From positions 1-64,000 of the forward strand of contig JAPLFH010000024.1 of assembly GCA_026390815.1 (NCBI GenBank): 64,000 nucleotides of DNA. Direction: 5' to 3'. Origin of the DNA: Ignavibacteriales bacterium. GTDB taxonomy: Bacteria > Bacteroidota > Ignavibacteria > Ignavibacteriales > SURF-24. Position 1 is the first letter of the stretch; the number at the start of each line of letters is the position of its first letter. A program made the translations under genes and the position numbers. Below the pieces are notes generated by a model. It made no database searches. It saw only the letters and a list, made by a program, of their open reading frames with translations, and was not told the DNA's origin. Of this stretch, positions 52,552 to 62,820 are shown one piece after another.

Positions 52552-53793
52552 ATGAAAATCCTATTTACATTTGGAGGATTGCCACATTACTACAATTCGG
52601 TTCTTAACCGGTTAAACAGAATTGAGGGACTGGAGATTGTTGTTGTTGCTCCAGGAAACCGAGGGGAAACGCTTGGCGAAGGTGTGCATCAAAAAAATGA
52701 AGGGCTGGAGTTCAGGTTAATACGACTTGAGGAATATAAAACTTTCTACGGTAAACCATTCTTCAAAGGATTTACTAAAGTACTCAAACAAGAAAAACCG
52801 GACGCTGTGGTAACCATCTGGCCCTATGTTCTTGCTTTTGTTTTTAATCCTTACCTTCACCTGCTTGCTGCTTTGGGAAAAATTAAATTGATTGAAAAAG
52901 AAATTCCATTTGGCGTTCCAAAGTTTAAAGAAACATTCTCCTTTTACTCTAAAAGGAATTCGGTAACTGAGAATCTTGAGGTTCAGGCATCTTCAAATAA
53001 ATTCATCAACTTCATAAGGCTTAGTTCGCTTGCGTTAATAAGAGTTTTGTACTACAACTTTTGCCACGCGCATGTAAATTACATTGATGATGCCTACGAC
53101 ATTCTTGGGAGTTATGGCGTTAAAAAAGAAAAAATTTTCATTACATATAACTCGCCAGATACTGATGTACTGCTTGAAGCAAAAAAAGAAGTTGATAAAT
53201 TACCTCCAGTTATTCCTGAAAATAAATTCCGTTTAATTCATGTTGGGCGGCTTGTACCCTGGAAGCGTGTTGAGCTTCTTATAAAAGCGACCGCGCTTCT
53301 TAAAAACAAATTTCCTGAGATAGAGCTGCTTGTTATTGGCGATGGTCCGCAGAAGGATGGATTGGAAAAGTTGGCGCTTTCATTGCCGATTGAAAGTAAC
53401 GTAAAGTTCATCGGTGGTGTTTATGAACCGGTTTTACTCGGCAGATATTTGAAAGCCTCCACCATCTATGCACTGGCGGGGATGGGCGGATTGTCTATCA
53501 ATGAAGCAATGTGTTTTAATAAACCAATTGTCTGCTCTGTTTGCGATGGGACAGAAAAAAAACTTGTACGGGATGGAATCAATGGAAATTTTTTTGAAGA
53601 AGGAAACGAAGATGATCTTGTTATTAAACTTGATTATCTGTTTTCCAATCCGGAATTAATTGAAAAGATGGGAAAATCATCCGGCGAAATCATCCGAAAT
53701 GATGTTAATATCCACACAGTGATTGATGGTTATGTTCGAGCTTTTAATTATGTTTCCAAAAACAAATTCGGGCTAAAGTACAACAGAACCTAA
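52552..53793 (+). CDS. Family 4 glycosyltransferase
   Basis: This 413-aa GT-B enzyme opens with ILFTFGGLPHYYNSVLNRL. The donor domain shows RLIHVGRLVPWKRVELLIKA, LLVIGDGPQKDGL, and the site GGLSINEAMCFNKPIVCS. It ends in a TAATG junction with the FkbM gene (1-bp overlap). Confidence 0.92.
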   Translation: MKILFTFGGLPHYYNSVLNRLNRIEGLEIVVVAPGNRGETLGEGVHQKNEGLEFRLIRLEEYKTFYGKPFFKGFTKVLKQEKPDAVVTIWPYVLAFVFNPYLHLLAALGKIKLIEKEIPFGVPKFKETFSFYSKRNSVTENLEVQASSNKFINFIRLSSLALIRVLYYNFCHAHVNYIDDAYDILGSYGVKKEKIFITYNSPDTDVLLEAKKEVDKLPPVIPENKFRLIHVGRLVPWKRVELLIKATALLKNKFPEIELLVIGDGPQKDGLEKLALSLPIESNVKFIGGVYEPVLLGRYLKASTIYALAGMGGLSINEAMCFNKPIVCSVCDGTEKKLVRDGINGNFFEEGNEDDLVIKLDYLFSNPELIEKMGKSSGEIIRNDVNIHTVIDGYVRAFNYVSKNKFGLKYNRT

Positions 53794-54605
53794 TGAAATT
53801 ATTTCTTCAAATATTGTTCAAGGGAAGCTATTATTTCTTAAAGAATAAAAACCAGCGGGAGTTTATGCGGTTGGTTTTTATGTATGGAGATAAACCGCGT
53901 TACGCACCGGAAAAAATTTCATTTCTGAATTATACCGTTGATGTTCCGGATTGTCTTTCCTTTGTAAACCAGGTAAAAGAAATTTTTGCTGATGAGAATT
54001 ATAAATTCCATTCAACAAATTCCGCTCCGGTTATTTATGATTGTGGAGCCAACATTGGTATTAGCTGTTTGTACTTTAAACAACTTTTTCCCCTGGCAAA
54101 AATAAAAGCATTTGAAGCAGATCCAAAGATCACTCAACTCCTTTTACAAAACTTAAATCAAAACCACATTAACGATGTGGAAGTAATTGCAAAAGCTGTG
54201 TGGATAAACGATGCAGGTATTGAATTTTCATCTGAAGGTGCAGATGGTTCATCGGTTTATTCAACTGGAAAGAAAATAAAAATTGAATCAATCAAGTTAA
54301 AAGATATTCTTCAATCCGAACAGAAAATAGATTTGCTAAAAATGGATATTGAAGGTGCCGAGATAGACGTGTTGAGAGATTGCGGTGATAGTTTAGCAAA
54401 CGTTGAAAATATTTTTGTTGAGTATCATTCTTTTGTAAACAACAAACAATCACTTGATGAGATTCTCCAGATTCTTTCAGCAAATGGATTCCGGTATTTT
54501 ATTAAACCCGAAGCTGACCGCAAGTATCCGTTCATAAATCGGTTTAATAAGAATAATCCCGAAATGGATTTACAGATTAATATCTTCGGCTATAGAAATT
54601 CATGA
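53793..54605 (+). CDS. FkbM-family methyltransferase
   Basis: The 270-aa product has motif I VIYDCGANIGISCLYF, IKAFEADPKITQLLLQNL and the FkbM signature DLLKMDIEGAEIDVL, with VEYHSFV downstream. It is expected to O-methylate a sugar or sugar acid. It is coupled at both ends: TAATG with the upstream gene and ATGA with the next. Confidence 0.92.
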   Translation: MKLFLQILFKGSYYFLKNKNQREFMRLVFMYGDKPRYAPEKISFLNYTVDVPDCLSFVNQVKEIFADENYKFHSTNSAPVIYDCGANIGISCLYFKQLFPLAKIKAFEADPKITQLLLQNLNQNHINDVEVIAKAVWINDAGIEFSSEGADGSSVYSTGKKIKIESIKLKDILQSEQKIDLLKMDIEGAEIDVLRDCGDSLANVENIFVEYHSFVNNKQSLDEILQILSANGFRYFIKPEADRKYPFINRFNKNNPEMDLQINIFGYRNS

Positions 54606-55867
54606 AAGTAGTTCACATCATTAATGCCGATACCCGTGGTGGCGCACCAAAAGCCGCTTTTGCTATTCACAAAGCTTTGCTTGGGGCTGGTGTTGATTCC
54701 AAAATGCTTGTACAAAGAAAATTTAGTAATGATGAAAAAGTCGCCTCTTACAATTCCGGATTTCTTCAAACACAATTAACAAATTCCAGAATGCTTCTCG
54801 ATATAATCCAGATGAAACTGTTTACACAAACCGAGAAGGGAAGATTTTCATTTGCATCGGTTGGAAAAGATATTTCTAATCACCGGATAATTAATGAAGC
54901 AGATGTACTTCATCTCCATTGGATTAATGAGGGTTATCTTTCGCTGGAATCATTAAGAAAATTAGCGCAGCTTGGGAAGCCAATTGTCTGGACGCTGCAC
55001 GATATGTGGGCATTCACCGGTGGCTGCCATTACAGCGCTGGTTGCAAGAAATATGAAGAGTCCTGCGGAAAGTGTCCTTATTTAAAAACTCCTAACGAAA
55101 ATGATTATTCGAAAAAAATATGGCGCAAAAAATTAGAAATTTATAACCATCTAAATCCATCCATAGTTACTTGCAGCAACTGGATGGGTGAATGTGCAAA
55201 GAAAAGTTCGCTGCTAAATAAATCATCCATTTCTGTAATTCCCAATCCGATTGATATAGCTGTCTATAAACCAATTAATAAATCGGAAGCAAGAAAGAGA
55301 TTGAACCTTTCACCGGAGAAAAATTTTGTTCTCTTCGGTACATTAAACGTAAATGAAGAACGAAAAGGATTTAAACAATTAGTTGATGCTTTAGAATTAT
55401 TGATTCATAAGAATCCGGAAATTGTAAATGAAGTCGAGCTGCTGGTGTATGGTTCTGCTCCAAGAGAGGATTTAAATTTGCTTCCATTAAAAGCAAACGG
55501 CTTTGGGCGAATTACTAATGAAGAAATACTTGTTGATTGTTATAATTCAGCAGATGTATTTGTTGCTCCTTCCCTGGAAGATAATTTGCCTAATACAGTT
55601 ATGGAATCTCTTGCCTGTGGAGTACCTGTTGCTGCTTTTAATATTGGCGGTATGCCGGATATGATCGAACATCTGAAGACTGGTTACCTGGCACAACCCT
55701 TTTCCACAGAAAATTTATCGGAAGGAATTAAATGGCTCATTGAAGATGAACAACGGCTGAAAAGTTTAAACGAAATCTCCAGGAAAAAAGTAATGGAAAG
55801 TTTTACAAGTGAAATAGTTGGACTGGCTTATTTTAACCTTTACAAATCGTTATCCAATTCCATTTAA
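54602..55867 (+). CDS. Family 4 glycosyltransferase (WcaC-like)
   Basis: This 421-aa GT-B enzyme begins VVHIINADTRGGAPKAAFAI and has TLHDMWAFTGGCHYSAGC, a Cys-rich stretch (CKKYEESCGKCPYLK) common in this subgroup, and the donor-site segment APSLEDNLPNTVMESLACG. It is the last gene of the plus-strand glycan operon and overlaps the convergent gene by 18 bp. Confidence 0.92.
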   Translation: MKVVHIINADTRGGAPKAAFAIHKALLGAGVDSKMLVQRKFSNDEKVASYNSGFLQTQLTNSRMLLDIIQMKLFTQTEKGRFSFASVGKDISNHRIINEADVLHLHWINEGYLSLESLRKLAQLGKPIVWTLHDMWAFTGGCHYSAGCKKYEESCGKCPYLKTPNENDYSKKIWRKKLEIYNHLNPSIVTCSNWMGECAKKSSLLNKSSISVIPNPIDIAVYKPINKSEARKRLNLSPEKNFVLFGTLNVNEERKGFKQLVDALELLIHKNPEIVNEVELLVYGSAPREDLNLLPLKANGFGRITNEEILVDCYNSADVFVAPSLEDNLPNTVMESLACGVPVAAFNIGGMPDMIEHLKTGYLAQPFSTENLSEGIKWLIEDEQRLKSLNEISRKKVMESFTSEIVGLAYFNLYKSLSNSI

Positions 55868-57109
55868 TACATTACCCAATTCTTTGGCAATGTTTTTTCT
55901 ATCATACTTTTTTACGTAATCAAATTTAGTCTTTAGTTTTTTTGATAACTCAAAAAACTCCTTTGCGCCATCTTTGTAAGAAAACAAACAACCCGCATTT
56001 GTTTCTTCAAGGATTCGCTTTACTTCATCATTATCATCGCCAAAAGCAATTATTGGTCTGCCAGTTCTAAGATATTCAAACAGCTTTCCGGGAATGTGGC
56101 GTTTTTCTGTTGCACACATTAACAAATAATTTGCATTACACATTTCCTGCAGTACTTGGTTATAAGGAAGGAATCCTAAATATTCGGTTCGTTCACCCAA
56201 TCCTAATTCTTCCAACGCTTTTTTTATTACCGAACCCACCGTCCCAATAAATTTTAGTTTAAGATTTCGTCCATTCAAAATCTCATTCTTTATGGTTTGC
56301 CAAAACGGCAGTGGGTTCTGAAAATCAAAAATATTTCCTGCGTGAAGAATTATTTCCTCATTGCCATTTATTCCTGTTTGAATATTTGAAAAATCTTCTT
56401 CGTTATATCCCCAGTATAAAACAGAAGATTTCCCTTTTAACCACGGATATTTTTTTTGATATTCTCCATCAGAACTTTTAGTAACAAAAACAACATGCGC
56501 CGCTTTTTGCAGAACAGATTTTTCAAAATGGTTATCCAGCCAGAGAGTAATTCTGTTTCTCTTAAAGCCTCTGTAATATGAAATATCAACCCATGGATCA
56601 ATAAGCACCGGCACATGCGGAATACGAAACAGTTTACTTATCTTTTTTCCAATTAAATGAGAGCTGTGCGGCGGACCTATTGATACAATTGCATCAACAG
56701 GATTTTTTGAAAGATATTCTTCTGCTGCTTTTACAGCTTGCCGGTACCACCCAATGCGTGCGTCCGGAACAAATAAATTCATCCGAATCCAGATGGAGAG
56801 TTTATGATTAAAGCTTTTGTTGGTTTTGGAAATCGTTTCAGAAGCAATCAATGGTTCGTCTGCACTTTTTCCTAAAAACTTTCTGTAGAAAACAAACGGG
56901 TCGAAGTAATTTGTTTTGATCACTTCAAGGTTTTTATCTACTTCATCCAGCATACTTTCATCTTTGGTAGAAAAAGTATCTTCGTTAACTGTTAGAACAA
57001 CAGGCTGCCAGTTAAATTGCGGTAGATGTTTTATAATTTTTAATGGCCAGTGAAGCGAAGCTTTTCCCGAAGGGGGCCAAAAGAATGTTATGAATAAAAC
57101 TCTTTTCAT
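55850..57109 (-). CDS. Family 4-like glycosyltransferase
   Basis: This 419-aa protein opens with VLFITFFWPPSGKASLHWPL, has VSIGPPHSSHLIGKKIS and PVLIDPWVDISYYRG, and a donor domain with EIILHAGNIFDFQNPLPFW and KLFEYLRTGRPIIAFGDD. It is transcribed opposite to the other glycan genes. The product likely belongs to the same surface polysaccharide pathway. Confidence 0.9.
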   Translation of the reverse strand: MKRVLFITFFWPPSGKASLHWPLKIIKHLPQFNWQPVVLTVNEDTFSTKDESMLDEVDKNLEVIKTNYFDPFVFYRKFLGKSADEPLIASETISKTNKSFNHKLSIWIRMNLFVPDARIGWYRQAVKAAEEYLSKNPVDAIVSIGPPHSSHLIGKKISKLFRIPHVPVLIDPWVDISYYRGFKRNRITLWLDNHFEKSVLQKAAHVVFVTKSSDGEYQKKYPWLKGKSSVLYWGYNEEDFSNIQTGINGNEEIILHAGNIFDFQNPLPFWQTIKNEILNGRNLKLKFIGTVGSVIKKALEELGLGERTEYLGFLPYNQVLQEMCNANYLLMCATEKRHIPGKLFEYLRTGRPIIAFGDDNDEVKRILEETNAGCLFSYKDGAKEFFELSKKLKTKFDYVKKYDRKNIAKELGNVLNGIG

Positions 57110-57253
57110 CTAGTAAAATTTTGTGTGTTTTAAAAACTACCCAAAGTTAATTTAGAATTATCATTTCTCCAAAGTGCCCGGTTTTTTTTTCATTATTCAG
57201 ATTGATTTGTTAATTATTTTTTTTAGTTTGTACATAACAAAATTAAAAAAATT

Positions 57254-58327
57254 ATGAACGATGGAAAATTAAAGTTACCAAACAGCACTTCTTTCTTTAT
57301 AAATTCAATTGGAATTGTCGTAATCTTTATGGTTCTAAAAGAGTTACAGAACATTTTTATTCCTTTGCTGATAGCCTACTTCCTCTTTTTTGTTTTCTCT
57401 CCATTAAACACTTTGCTTGGTAAATATAAAATACCACTTTCCGTTTTAGTCATCCTGGATTTGCTGATTATAATCTTTCTGTTCGGAGGAATCACTTCTG
57501 TAATTATTGATTCCTTTAGCCGGTTTGTTCAGCAGCTTCCCCAATATGAATTAAAGCTTAACAGCATCGTATCATCAACTACACTTTCGTTGGGGATGAA
57601 AGATCCTAAGTTCACAAATTTCCAGGCTTCAAAATTTTTAAATGAAACAGATTTTAGTTTAATTGCCGGAAATCTTTTCTCCTCCACTTTTTCTTTTTTA
57701 GGAACACTGCTGTTTGTAATTTTCTTTTTCATCTTCGTAGTAACAGGTCATCAAAATTTTTACAAAGCTTTATCAAAAAGATATTTTAAGAATCGGCAGA
57801 GCGAAGAAGCTTTTTCTCTTAAAAAAGAGGAGAATTTTTTAAAAAATACTTTTAAAGAAATTACAGATCAGGTTCAGCGATATGTGCTTACAAAATTTCT
57901 TACCAGCGTTCTAAGTGGTGTAGCTGTAGGAATTATCTTGTGGATCTTTGGGGTTGATTTTTTAATTATCTGGGCGGCTTGCGCTTTTCTATTAAATTTT
58001 ATTCCGGTTGTAGGTTCAATAATCGCCGTTGCTTTGCCTTCGATGATGGCGCTTGTTCAATTCGAGTCAGTATCCTATGCACTTATAATAGCGTTAATAA
58101 TTATAGTTGTACAGAACATAATAGGAAATTTCCTGGAGCCAAAAATATTTGGAAACAAGCTGGGACTTAATCCACTTGTTATTCTACTTTCATTGCTGCT
58201 TTGGGGTTATATCTGGGGGATTGTTGGTATTCTGCTTTCCATTCCGTTAACTGCAATAATAAAAATTATTATCTCACGGTCAGAATCACCAAATCTTAAA
58301 ATGTTAAATGATTTAATGAGTAGTTAG
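57254..58327 (+). CDS. AI-2E/PerM-family transporter
   Basis: This 357-aa inner-membrane protein has about eight helices. FVFSPLNTLLGKYKI, the amphipathic linker with QVQRYVLTKFLTSVLSGVAV and the conserved LNFIPVVGSIIAVALPSMMA plus EPKIFGNKLGLNPLVILLSL identify the family. Members export diverse small molecules or ions; the AI-2 link is known for few. It is a single gene convergent with the PLP enzyme gene. Confidence 0.93.
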   Translation: MNDGKLKLPNSTSFFINSIGIVVIFMVLKELQNIFIPLLIAYFLFFVFSPLNTLLGKYKIPLSVLVILDLLIIIFLFGGITSVIIDSFSRFVQQLPQYELKLNSIVSSTTLSLGMKDPKFTNFQASKFLNETDFSLIAGNLFSSTFSFLGTLLFVIFFFIFVVTGHQNFYKALSKRYFKNRQSEEAFSLKKEENFLKNTFKEITDQVQRYVLTKFLTSVLSGVAVGIILWIFGVDFLIIWAACAFLLNFIPVVGSIIAVALPSMMALVQFESVSYALIIALIIIVVQNIIGNFLEPKIFGNKLGLNPLVILLSLLLWGYIWGIVGILLSIPLTAIIKIIISRSESPNLKMLNDLMSS

Positions 58328-58346
58328 CTTTTTAATTAAAATAAAA

Positions 58347-59567
58347 TTAGTGTGCGTTCCCTTCAAATGCAGAATCGGCTTTTTGTGTATGCTCAAGAGC
58401 GTTATCCAAACAGGCAAGAATATCGTTCACGTTCTCTATTCCAACAGAAAGCCGCACTAATCCATCCGTAATACCGGCTGCGGCTCGCGCTTCTTTACCC
58501 ATCGATTGATGAGTCATACTTGCAGGATGCTGAATTAAAGATTCTACTCCACCAAGACTAACGGCAAGCTTACATAGTGTAACTGAGTTCATCATCTTTT
58601 CGCCAGCCTCATAGCCGCCTTTAACTTCAAAAGAAATTATTCCACCAAATCCATCCTGCTGTTTCTTTGCAAGTTCGTATTGTGGATGATTTGGTAATCC
58701 GGGAAATTTCACCCATTCAATTAAAGGATGTTTTTCCAAATGTTCTGCAACTGTTTGTGCATTCTCGCAATGTTTTTTCATTCGCAAGGATAAAGTTTTT
58801 ATTCCTCTGTGAACAAGGAAAGAATTGAACGGATCAATAACTCCACCAAGCTGGTTAAGCACTTTTCTAAAATGTTTATACGTTTCTTCATCCTTCACAA
58901 TAATAATTCCGGCAACAACATCTGCGTGCCCATTTAAAAATTTCGTCATACTGTGTAGAATTACATCGGCACCAAACTCAAATGGTCTTTGCAGTACAGG
59001 ACTTAAAAATGTATTATCAACTACGAGCTTTGCTCCTGAGTTGTGCGCAATTTTTGCCGCTTCTTCAAGATCTGTAATTGAAAGTGTTGGATTGGCAGGT
59101 GTTTCTACATAAACTACTTTTGTGTTTGGCTTAATTGCCTGTTTAACCAATTCCAGGTTGGCTGTATCTACAAAAGTTGTTTCAACTCCAAAGCCAGCCA
59201 AAATTGTACTAAGGAGCGTGGTTGTTGGACCATACACGATAGAAGAACAAACAACATGATCTCCAGCTTTTAGCAGCGCGGCAAAGACCGTGTGAACCGC
59301 CGCCATACCGCTTGCACAGCCAAGCGCTTTATAGCCGCCTTCAAGCTGGGCAACACAATTTTCCAGCGCTTCAACAGTGGGATTCAACATCCTTGTATAA
59401 ATGTATCCTTTTTCCTTTCCGGCAAAAAGATTTGCTCCATGTTGTGCAGATTCAAATTCAAATGTAGAAGTTTGATAAATTGGTGGAACCACTGAACCAA
59501 ATTCATATTTACCAATTCCGGAGTGAACACATTTTGATTCGATGTTTAGCGAGGATGTATTTTTCAT
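58347..59567 (-). CDS. Cys/Met-metabolism PLP enzyme (methionine gamma-lyase or cystathionine gamma-synthase)
   Basis: This 406-aa PLP-dependent enzyme has the Schiff-base lysine K209 in HSMTKFLNGHADVVAG and the active-site segment YTRMLNPTVEALE. HPASMTHQSMGKEARAAAGI near the C-terminus resembles methionine gamma-lyase, but the Cys of its YGCT motif is replaced (YGPT), so cystathionine gamma-synthase/lyase activity is also possible. It lies 17 bp after the MNT gene, at the end of the gyrB-gyrA-HEPN-MNT run. Confidence 0.88.
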   Translation of the reverse strand: MKNTSSLNIESKCVHSGIGKYEFGSVVPPIYQTSTFEFESAQHGANLFAGKEKGYIYTRMLNPTVEALENCVAQLEGGYKALGCASGMAAVHTVFAALLKAGDHVVCSSIVYGPTTTLLSTILAGFGVETTFVDTANLELVKQAIKPNTKVVYVETPANPTLSITDLEEAAKIAHNSGAKLVVDNTFLSPVLQRPFEFGADVILHSMTKFLNGHADVVAGIIIVKDEETYKHFRKVLNQLGGVIDPFNSFLVHRGIKTLSLRMKKHCENAQTVAEHLEKHPLIEWVKFPGLPNHPQYELAKKQQDGFGGIISFEVKGGYEAGEKMMNSVTLCKLAVSLGGVESLIQHPASMTHQSMGKEARAAAGITDGLVRLSVGIENVNDILACLDNALEHTQKADSAFEGNAH

Positions 59568-59584
59568 GAAATGCTCTTTTAATT

Positions 59585-59911
59585 CTAATTGATGGAAATT
59601 TCTTTACCGTGTTTTATAATCTCCGAAGCGAAAGGATTTGATTCATCAAAGTCAGCCGTCTCAATCGGGTGAGGTTCAATGCGGGTATCGATTTTTCTTG
59701 TTAAACGCAACAGCACCATTTGCGCTTCAATTAAATCAGGATTCCACTTGGGGGCAATAATAGCTAAATCTATATCGCTATATTCTTTAGGATTTCCTTT
59801 TGCAAATGAACCAAAGAGGTATGCTTTCTCGAAAAAAATATTTTGCGTTTTTAGAAAAAACAAATAGCGTTTGCTTATTTCTATTACTTCATCAATTCCT
59901 GTTTCAGCCAA
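59585..59911 (-). CDS. MNT-type nucleotidyltransferase antitoxin (pair 2)
   Basis: The 108-aa protein has the motif GSFAKG (G34-G39) and catalytic D46-x-D48 with a C-terminal IEPHPIETADFDESNPF block. Known MntA antitoxins add AMP to their HEPN partner. It overlaps the HEPN gene by 28 bp and follows it. It is a homologue of the orphan MNT at 32930-33238, sharing the IEPHP and ESNPF blocks. Confidence 0.9.
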   Translation of the reverse strand: MAETGIDEVIEISKRYLFFLKTQNIFFEKAYLFGSFAKGNPKEYSDIDLAIIAPKWNPDLIEAQMVLLRLTRKIDTRIEPHPIETADFDESNPFASEIIKHGKEISIN

Positions 59912-60276
59912 TCTCTTAATTCCTTTATTATTTCAGTATACTTTAATGTAAATTCTTGTGTACACTTTTTATAAAAATCAATCTTCTTTTCTTCATATCT
60001 CGTTTGAATATTAAATGAGGTTATATCAGCCAGCCACGAAAATTGTTCGTCTGTTAATTTAAGATTTGCGAGCTCTGCAAGTCTTTGTAGGTTATGTATT
60101 GGAGGCGGGTTTATTGAATTCAATTTTACAAATATCGCTTTAAGCAACTTCTCAATGACCAAATGCCCAATAAATAGCGACCAATCATATTGTTTGGAAT
60201 TATAGTTAACTTCCATAGAAATGAAATTTCTATCGGAGGATTCAATCCAACTTTTAATTATTTCTTCTTTGCTCAT
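59884..60276 (-). CDS. HEPN-domain protein (pair 2, likely toxin)
   Basis: The 130-aa alpha-helical product shows the HEPN layout: GHLVIEKLLKAIFVKLN (helix 2), HNLQRLAELA (helix 3) and DITSFNIQTRYEEKK (helix 4 motif FNIxxRY). The R-x4-6-H ribonuclease signature of HepT toxins is not obvious. It lies 5 bp after gyrA, so it is probably translated from the gyrase mRNA, and is followed by its MNT partner. It is the intact counterpart of the remnant at 32781-32951. Confidence 0.87.
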   Translation of the reverse strand: MSKEEIIKSWIESSDRNFISMEVNYNSKQYDWSLFIGHLVIEKLLKAIFVKLNSINPPPIHNLQRLAELANLKLTDEQFSWLADITSFNIQTRYEEKKIDFYKKCTQEFTLKYTEIIKELRDWLKQELMK

Positions 60277-60281
60277 TTTAT

Positions 60282-62792
60282 TTATAAATCCAAACTCTCT
60301 TCAGCTTCTCCTGTTGTATCGTCTGCATCATTTTTAATTTCAGCTTTTCCATTCTCACCAAGATCTTCATCTTCGGATATTACTCTTGCAATGTCAGCAA
60401 TCGAATCGTCTTCGTTTAGGCGGATCAATCGGACACCTTGAGTATTTCTTCCCATTACTCTAAGCTCTCTTACGCTTTGACGAATAACCATTCCGTTCTT
60501 TGTGATAATAACAAGCTCGTCATTATCATTAACTTCGCGGATCGCAATCATCTTTCCATTTTTATCGCTTGTCTTAATCGTAATAACGCCTTTTCCACCG
60601 CGATGTGTAATCCTATAATCTTCTATATCTGATCGTTTACCATAGCCTTTATTTGTTACCACCAATACTGTTGTAGCACGATTAATAACAACCAAACCAA
60701 CAACAACATCTCCCTTACCTAAGCGAACTCCGCGCACGCCTGTTGCTGTTCTCCCCATATCTCTAACATCTTTCTCGTTAAAGCGGATTGCCATTCCATT
60801 TCGAGTTCCCATAACGATGTCGTTATTTCCTTCCGTCCTTTTTACTTCTATCAACCTATCGTTAGCATTCAGATTGATAGCTATTATTCCGCCTTTACGA
60901 ACATTTGAGTAAGCAGAAAGAACTGTTTTTTTTATCGTTCCCTGCTCGGTAGCCATTATAAGGTATTTATCATCGCTAAATTCTTTTACTGAAACAAACG
61001 CAGTTATGTTTTCTTCTTTTTCTTTTTCAAGAAGATTTATAATTGATCTTCCGCGGGATGCTCTGCCGCTTTCCGGTATCTCATGAACCTTCAGCCAGTA
61101 GCATCTTCCTCTATCAGTAAAGAAAAGAATGTAGTTATGGGTAGAGGCGATGAACATATGTTCAATGAAATCATCTTCTTTTGTTCCTGCACCTGTTACA
61201 CCTTTGCCGCCGCGTAATTGTCTGCGGTATCCACTAACAGGAAAACGTTTTATAAATCCGCTGTGCGAAATTGTAACAACAACATCTTCTTCTGCAATTA
61301 TATCTTCAAGAGAAAACTCCTTGAAGTCTTTAATAATCTCCGTTCTTCTTTCATCGCCATATTTTTCTTTTAGTGCAAGAAGTTCCTGGGTGATAATGTA
61401 ATATCTTTTTTCTTCGCTTTGAAGTATGTTGCGCAGTTTCTCAATCAACTTAATTACTTCTTTGTATTCATCTTCAATTTTCTTTCTTTCAAGTCCGGTT
61501 AACCTTTGCAGGCGCATGTCAAGAATTGCTTTAGCCTGAATTTCTGAAAGCTTGAATTTGCGCATCAAGTTATTTTTAGCGGTTTCAACATCGCGTGATT
61601 TTTTGATTGTATCTATAACATCATCAATATTATCCAGCGCAATAATGTAACCTTCTAAAATGTGCGCTCTTCTTTCAGCTGCATCAAGTTCATACTTTGT
61701 TCTTCTAACAAGAACAACCATCCTGTGGCTGATGAAATGCTGCATCATTTCTTTAAGAGTAAGAATTTTTGGCATTCCTTTAACCAGCGCAAGCAAAATT
61801 ACACCGAAAGTAATTTGCATTTGTGTGTGCTTGAATAATTGGTTCAACACAACTTCCGGCTGTGCATCCCGTTTCAGCTCAATTACAATTCTCATTCCGT
61901 CGCGGTCAGATTCATCCCTGATATTTGAGATATCCGTAATCTTTCCTTCACGAACCAGATCGGCTATTTTTTCAATCAAGTTTGCTTTATTTACCTGGTA
62001 AGGAAGTTCGGTTACAATAATATTTTCTCTTTCGTTCTTAAGCGTTTCTACGTTAGCTTTTGCACGAACGATTATTCTGCCTCTACCAGTTGTGTATGCT
62101 TCTTTAACTCCTTCGTACCCAAAAATTATTCCTGCTGTTGGAAAATCCGGTGCGGTTATATACTTCATCAATTTTTCTACTGTAATTTCCGGGTTCTTGA
62201 TAAGTGCAACTAAACCATCGATAACTTCTGTAAGATTGTGTGGAGGAATATTTGTTGCCATTCCAACTGCAATACCGCTTGCTCCATTTACTAAAAGATT
62301 TGGTAAGTAAGATGGAAGAACTGTCGGCTCTTGAAGTGATTCATCAAAGTTATTTGTAAAATCCACCGTGTTTTTTTCAAGATCGCGAAGCATCTCATCT
62401 GCAATTCTAGAAAGGCGTGCTTCAGTATAACGCATTGCCGCAGGGGAATCACCATCTACAGAGCCAAAATTTCCCTGCCCATCTACAAGCGGGTAGCGGA
62501 GAGAAAATTCCTGAACCATTCTTACCATTGAATCATAAACGGCGGTATCACCATGTGGGTGATATTTACCGAGAACTTCTCCAACTATTCTTGCGGATTT
62601 TTTATATGGGCGATTGTATGCCAATCCGAGATCTGTCATTCCGTATAATACTCTGCGGTGCACAGGTTTTAAACCATCTCGTACATCAGGCAAGGCACGG
62701 GAAACAATAACAGACATTGCATAATCGATGTATGAGGATTTCATTTCCTCTTCTAACGAAACAGGAACTATCTTTTCAAAAATTGTAGCCAT
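60282..62792 (-). CDS. gyrA: DNA gyrase subunit A
   Basis: This 836-aa protein cuts and reseals DNA as part of the A2B2 gyrase. Catalytic Tyr122 lies in [10 protein letters not shown]. The quinolone region reads [12 protein letters not shown] with T83 and D87 at E. coli numbering. The C-terminal beta-pinwheel has a GyrA box QLRGGKG at 525-531, where the consensus Q(R/K)RGG(R/K)G has Arg/Lys instead of Leu. An acidic tail ends the protein. Unusually, MNT-HEPN genes separate it from gyrB and a HEPN-MNT pair follows it. Confidence 0.97.
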   Translation of the reverse strand: MATIFEKIVPVSLEEEMKSSYIDYAMSVIVSRALPDVRDGLKPVHRRVLYGMTDLGLAYNRPYKKSARIVGEVLGKYHPHGDTAVYDSMVRMVQEFSLRYPLVDGQGNFGSVDGDSPAAMRYTEARLSRIADEMLRDLEKNTVDFTNNFDESLQEPTVLPSYLPNLLVNGASGIAVGMATNIPPHNLTEVIDGLVALIKNPEITVEKLMKYITAPDFPTAGIIFGYEGVKEAYTTGRGRIIVRAKANVETLKNERENIIVTELPYQVNKANLIEKIADLVREGKITDISNIRDESDRDGMRIVIELKRDAQPEVVLNQLFKHTQMQITFGVILLALVKGMPKILTLKEMMQHFISHRMVVLVRRTKYELDAAERRAHILEGYIIALDNIDDVIDTIKKSRDVETAKNNLMRKFKLSEIQAKAILDMRLQRLTGLERKKIEDEYKEVIKLIEKLRNILQSEEKRYYIITQELLALKEKYGDERRTEIIKDFKEFSLEDIIAEEDVVVTISHSGFIKRFPVSGYRRQLRGGKGVTGAGTKEDDFIEHMFIASTHNYILFFTDRGRCYWLKVHEIPESGRASRGRSIINLLEKEKEENITAFVSVKEFSDDKYLIMATEQGTIKKTVLSAYSNVRKGGIIAINLNANDRLIEVKRTEGNNDIVMGTRNGMAIRFNEKDVRDMGRTATGVRGVRLGKGDVVVGLVVINRATTVLVVTNKGYGKRSDIEDYRITHRGGKGVITIKTSDKNGKMIAIREVNDNDELVIITKNGMVIRQSVRELRVMGRNTQGVRLIRLNEDDSIADIARVISEDEDLGENGKAEIKNDADDTTGEAEESLDL

Positions 62793-62820
62793 AAAAATTT
62801 ACTTTATTCTTATAAATGAA

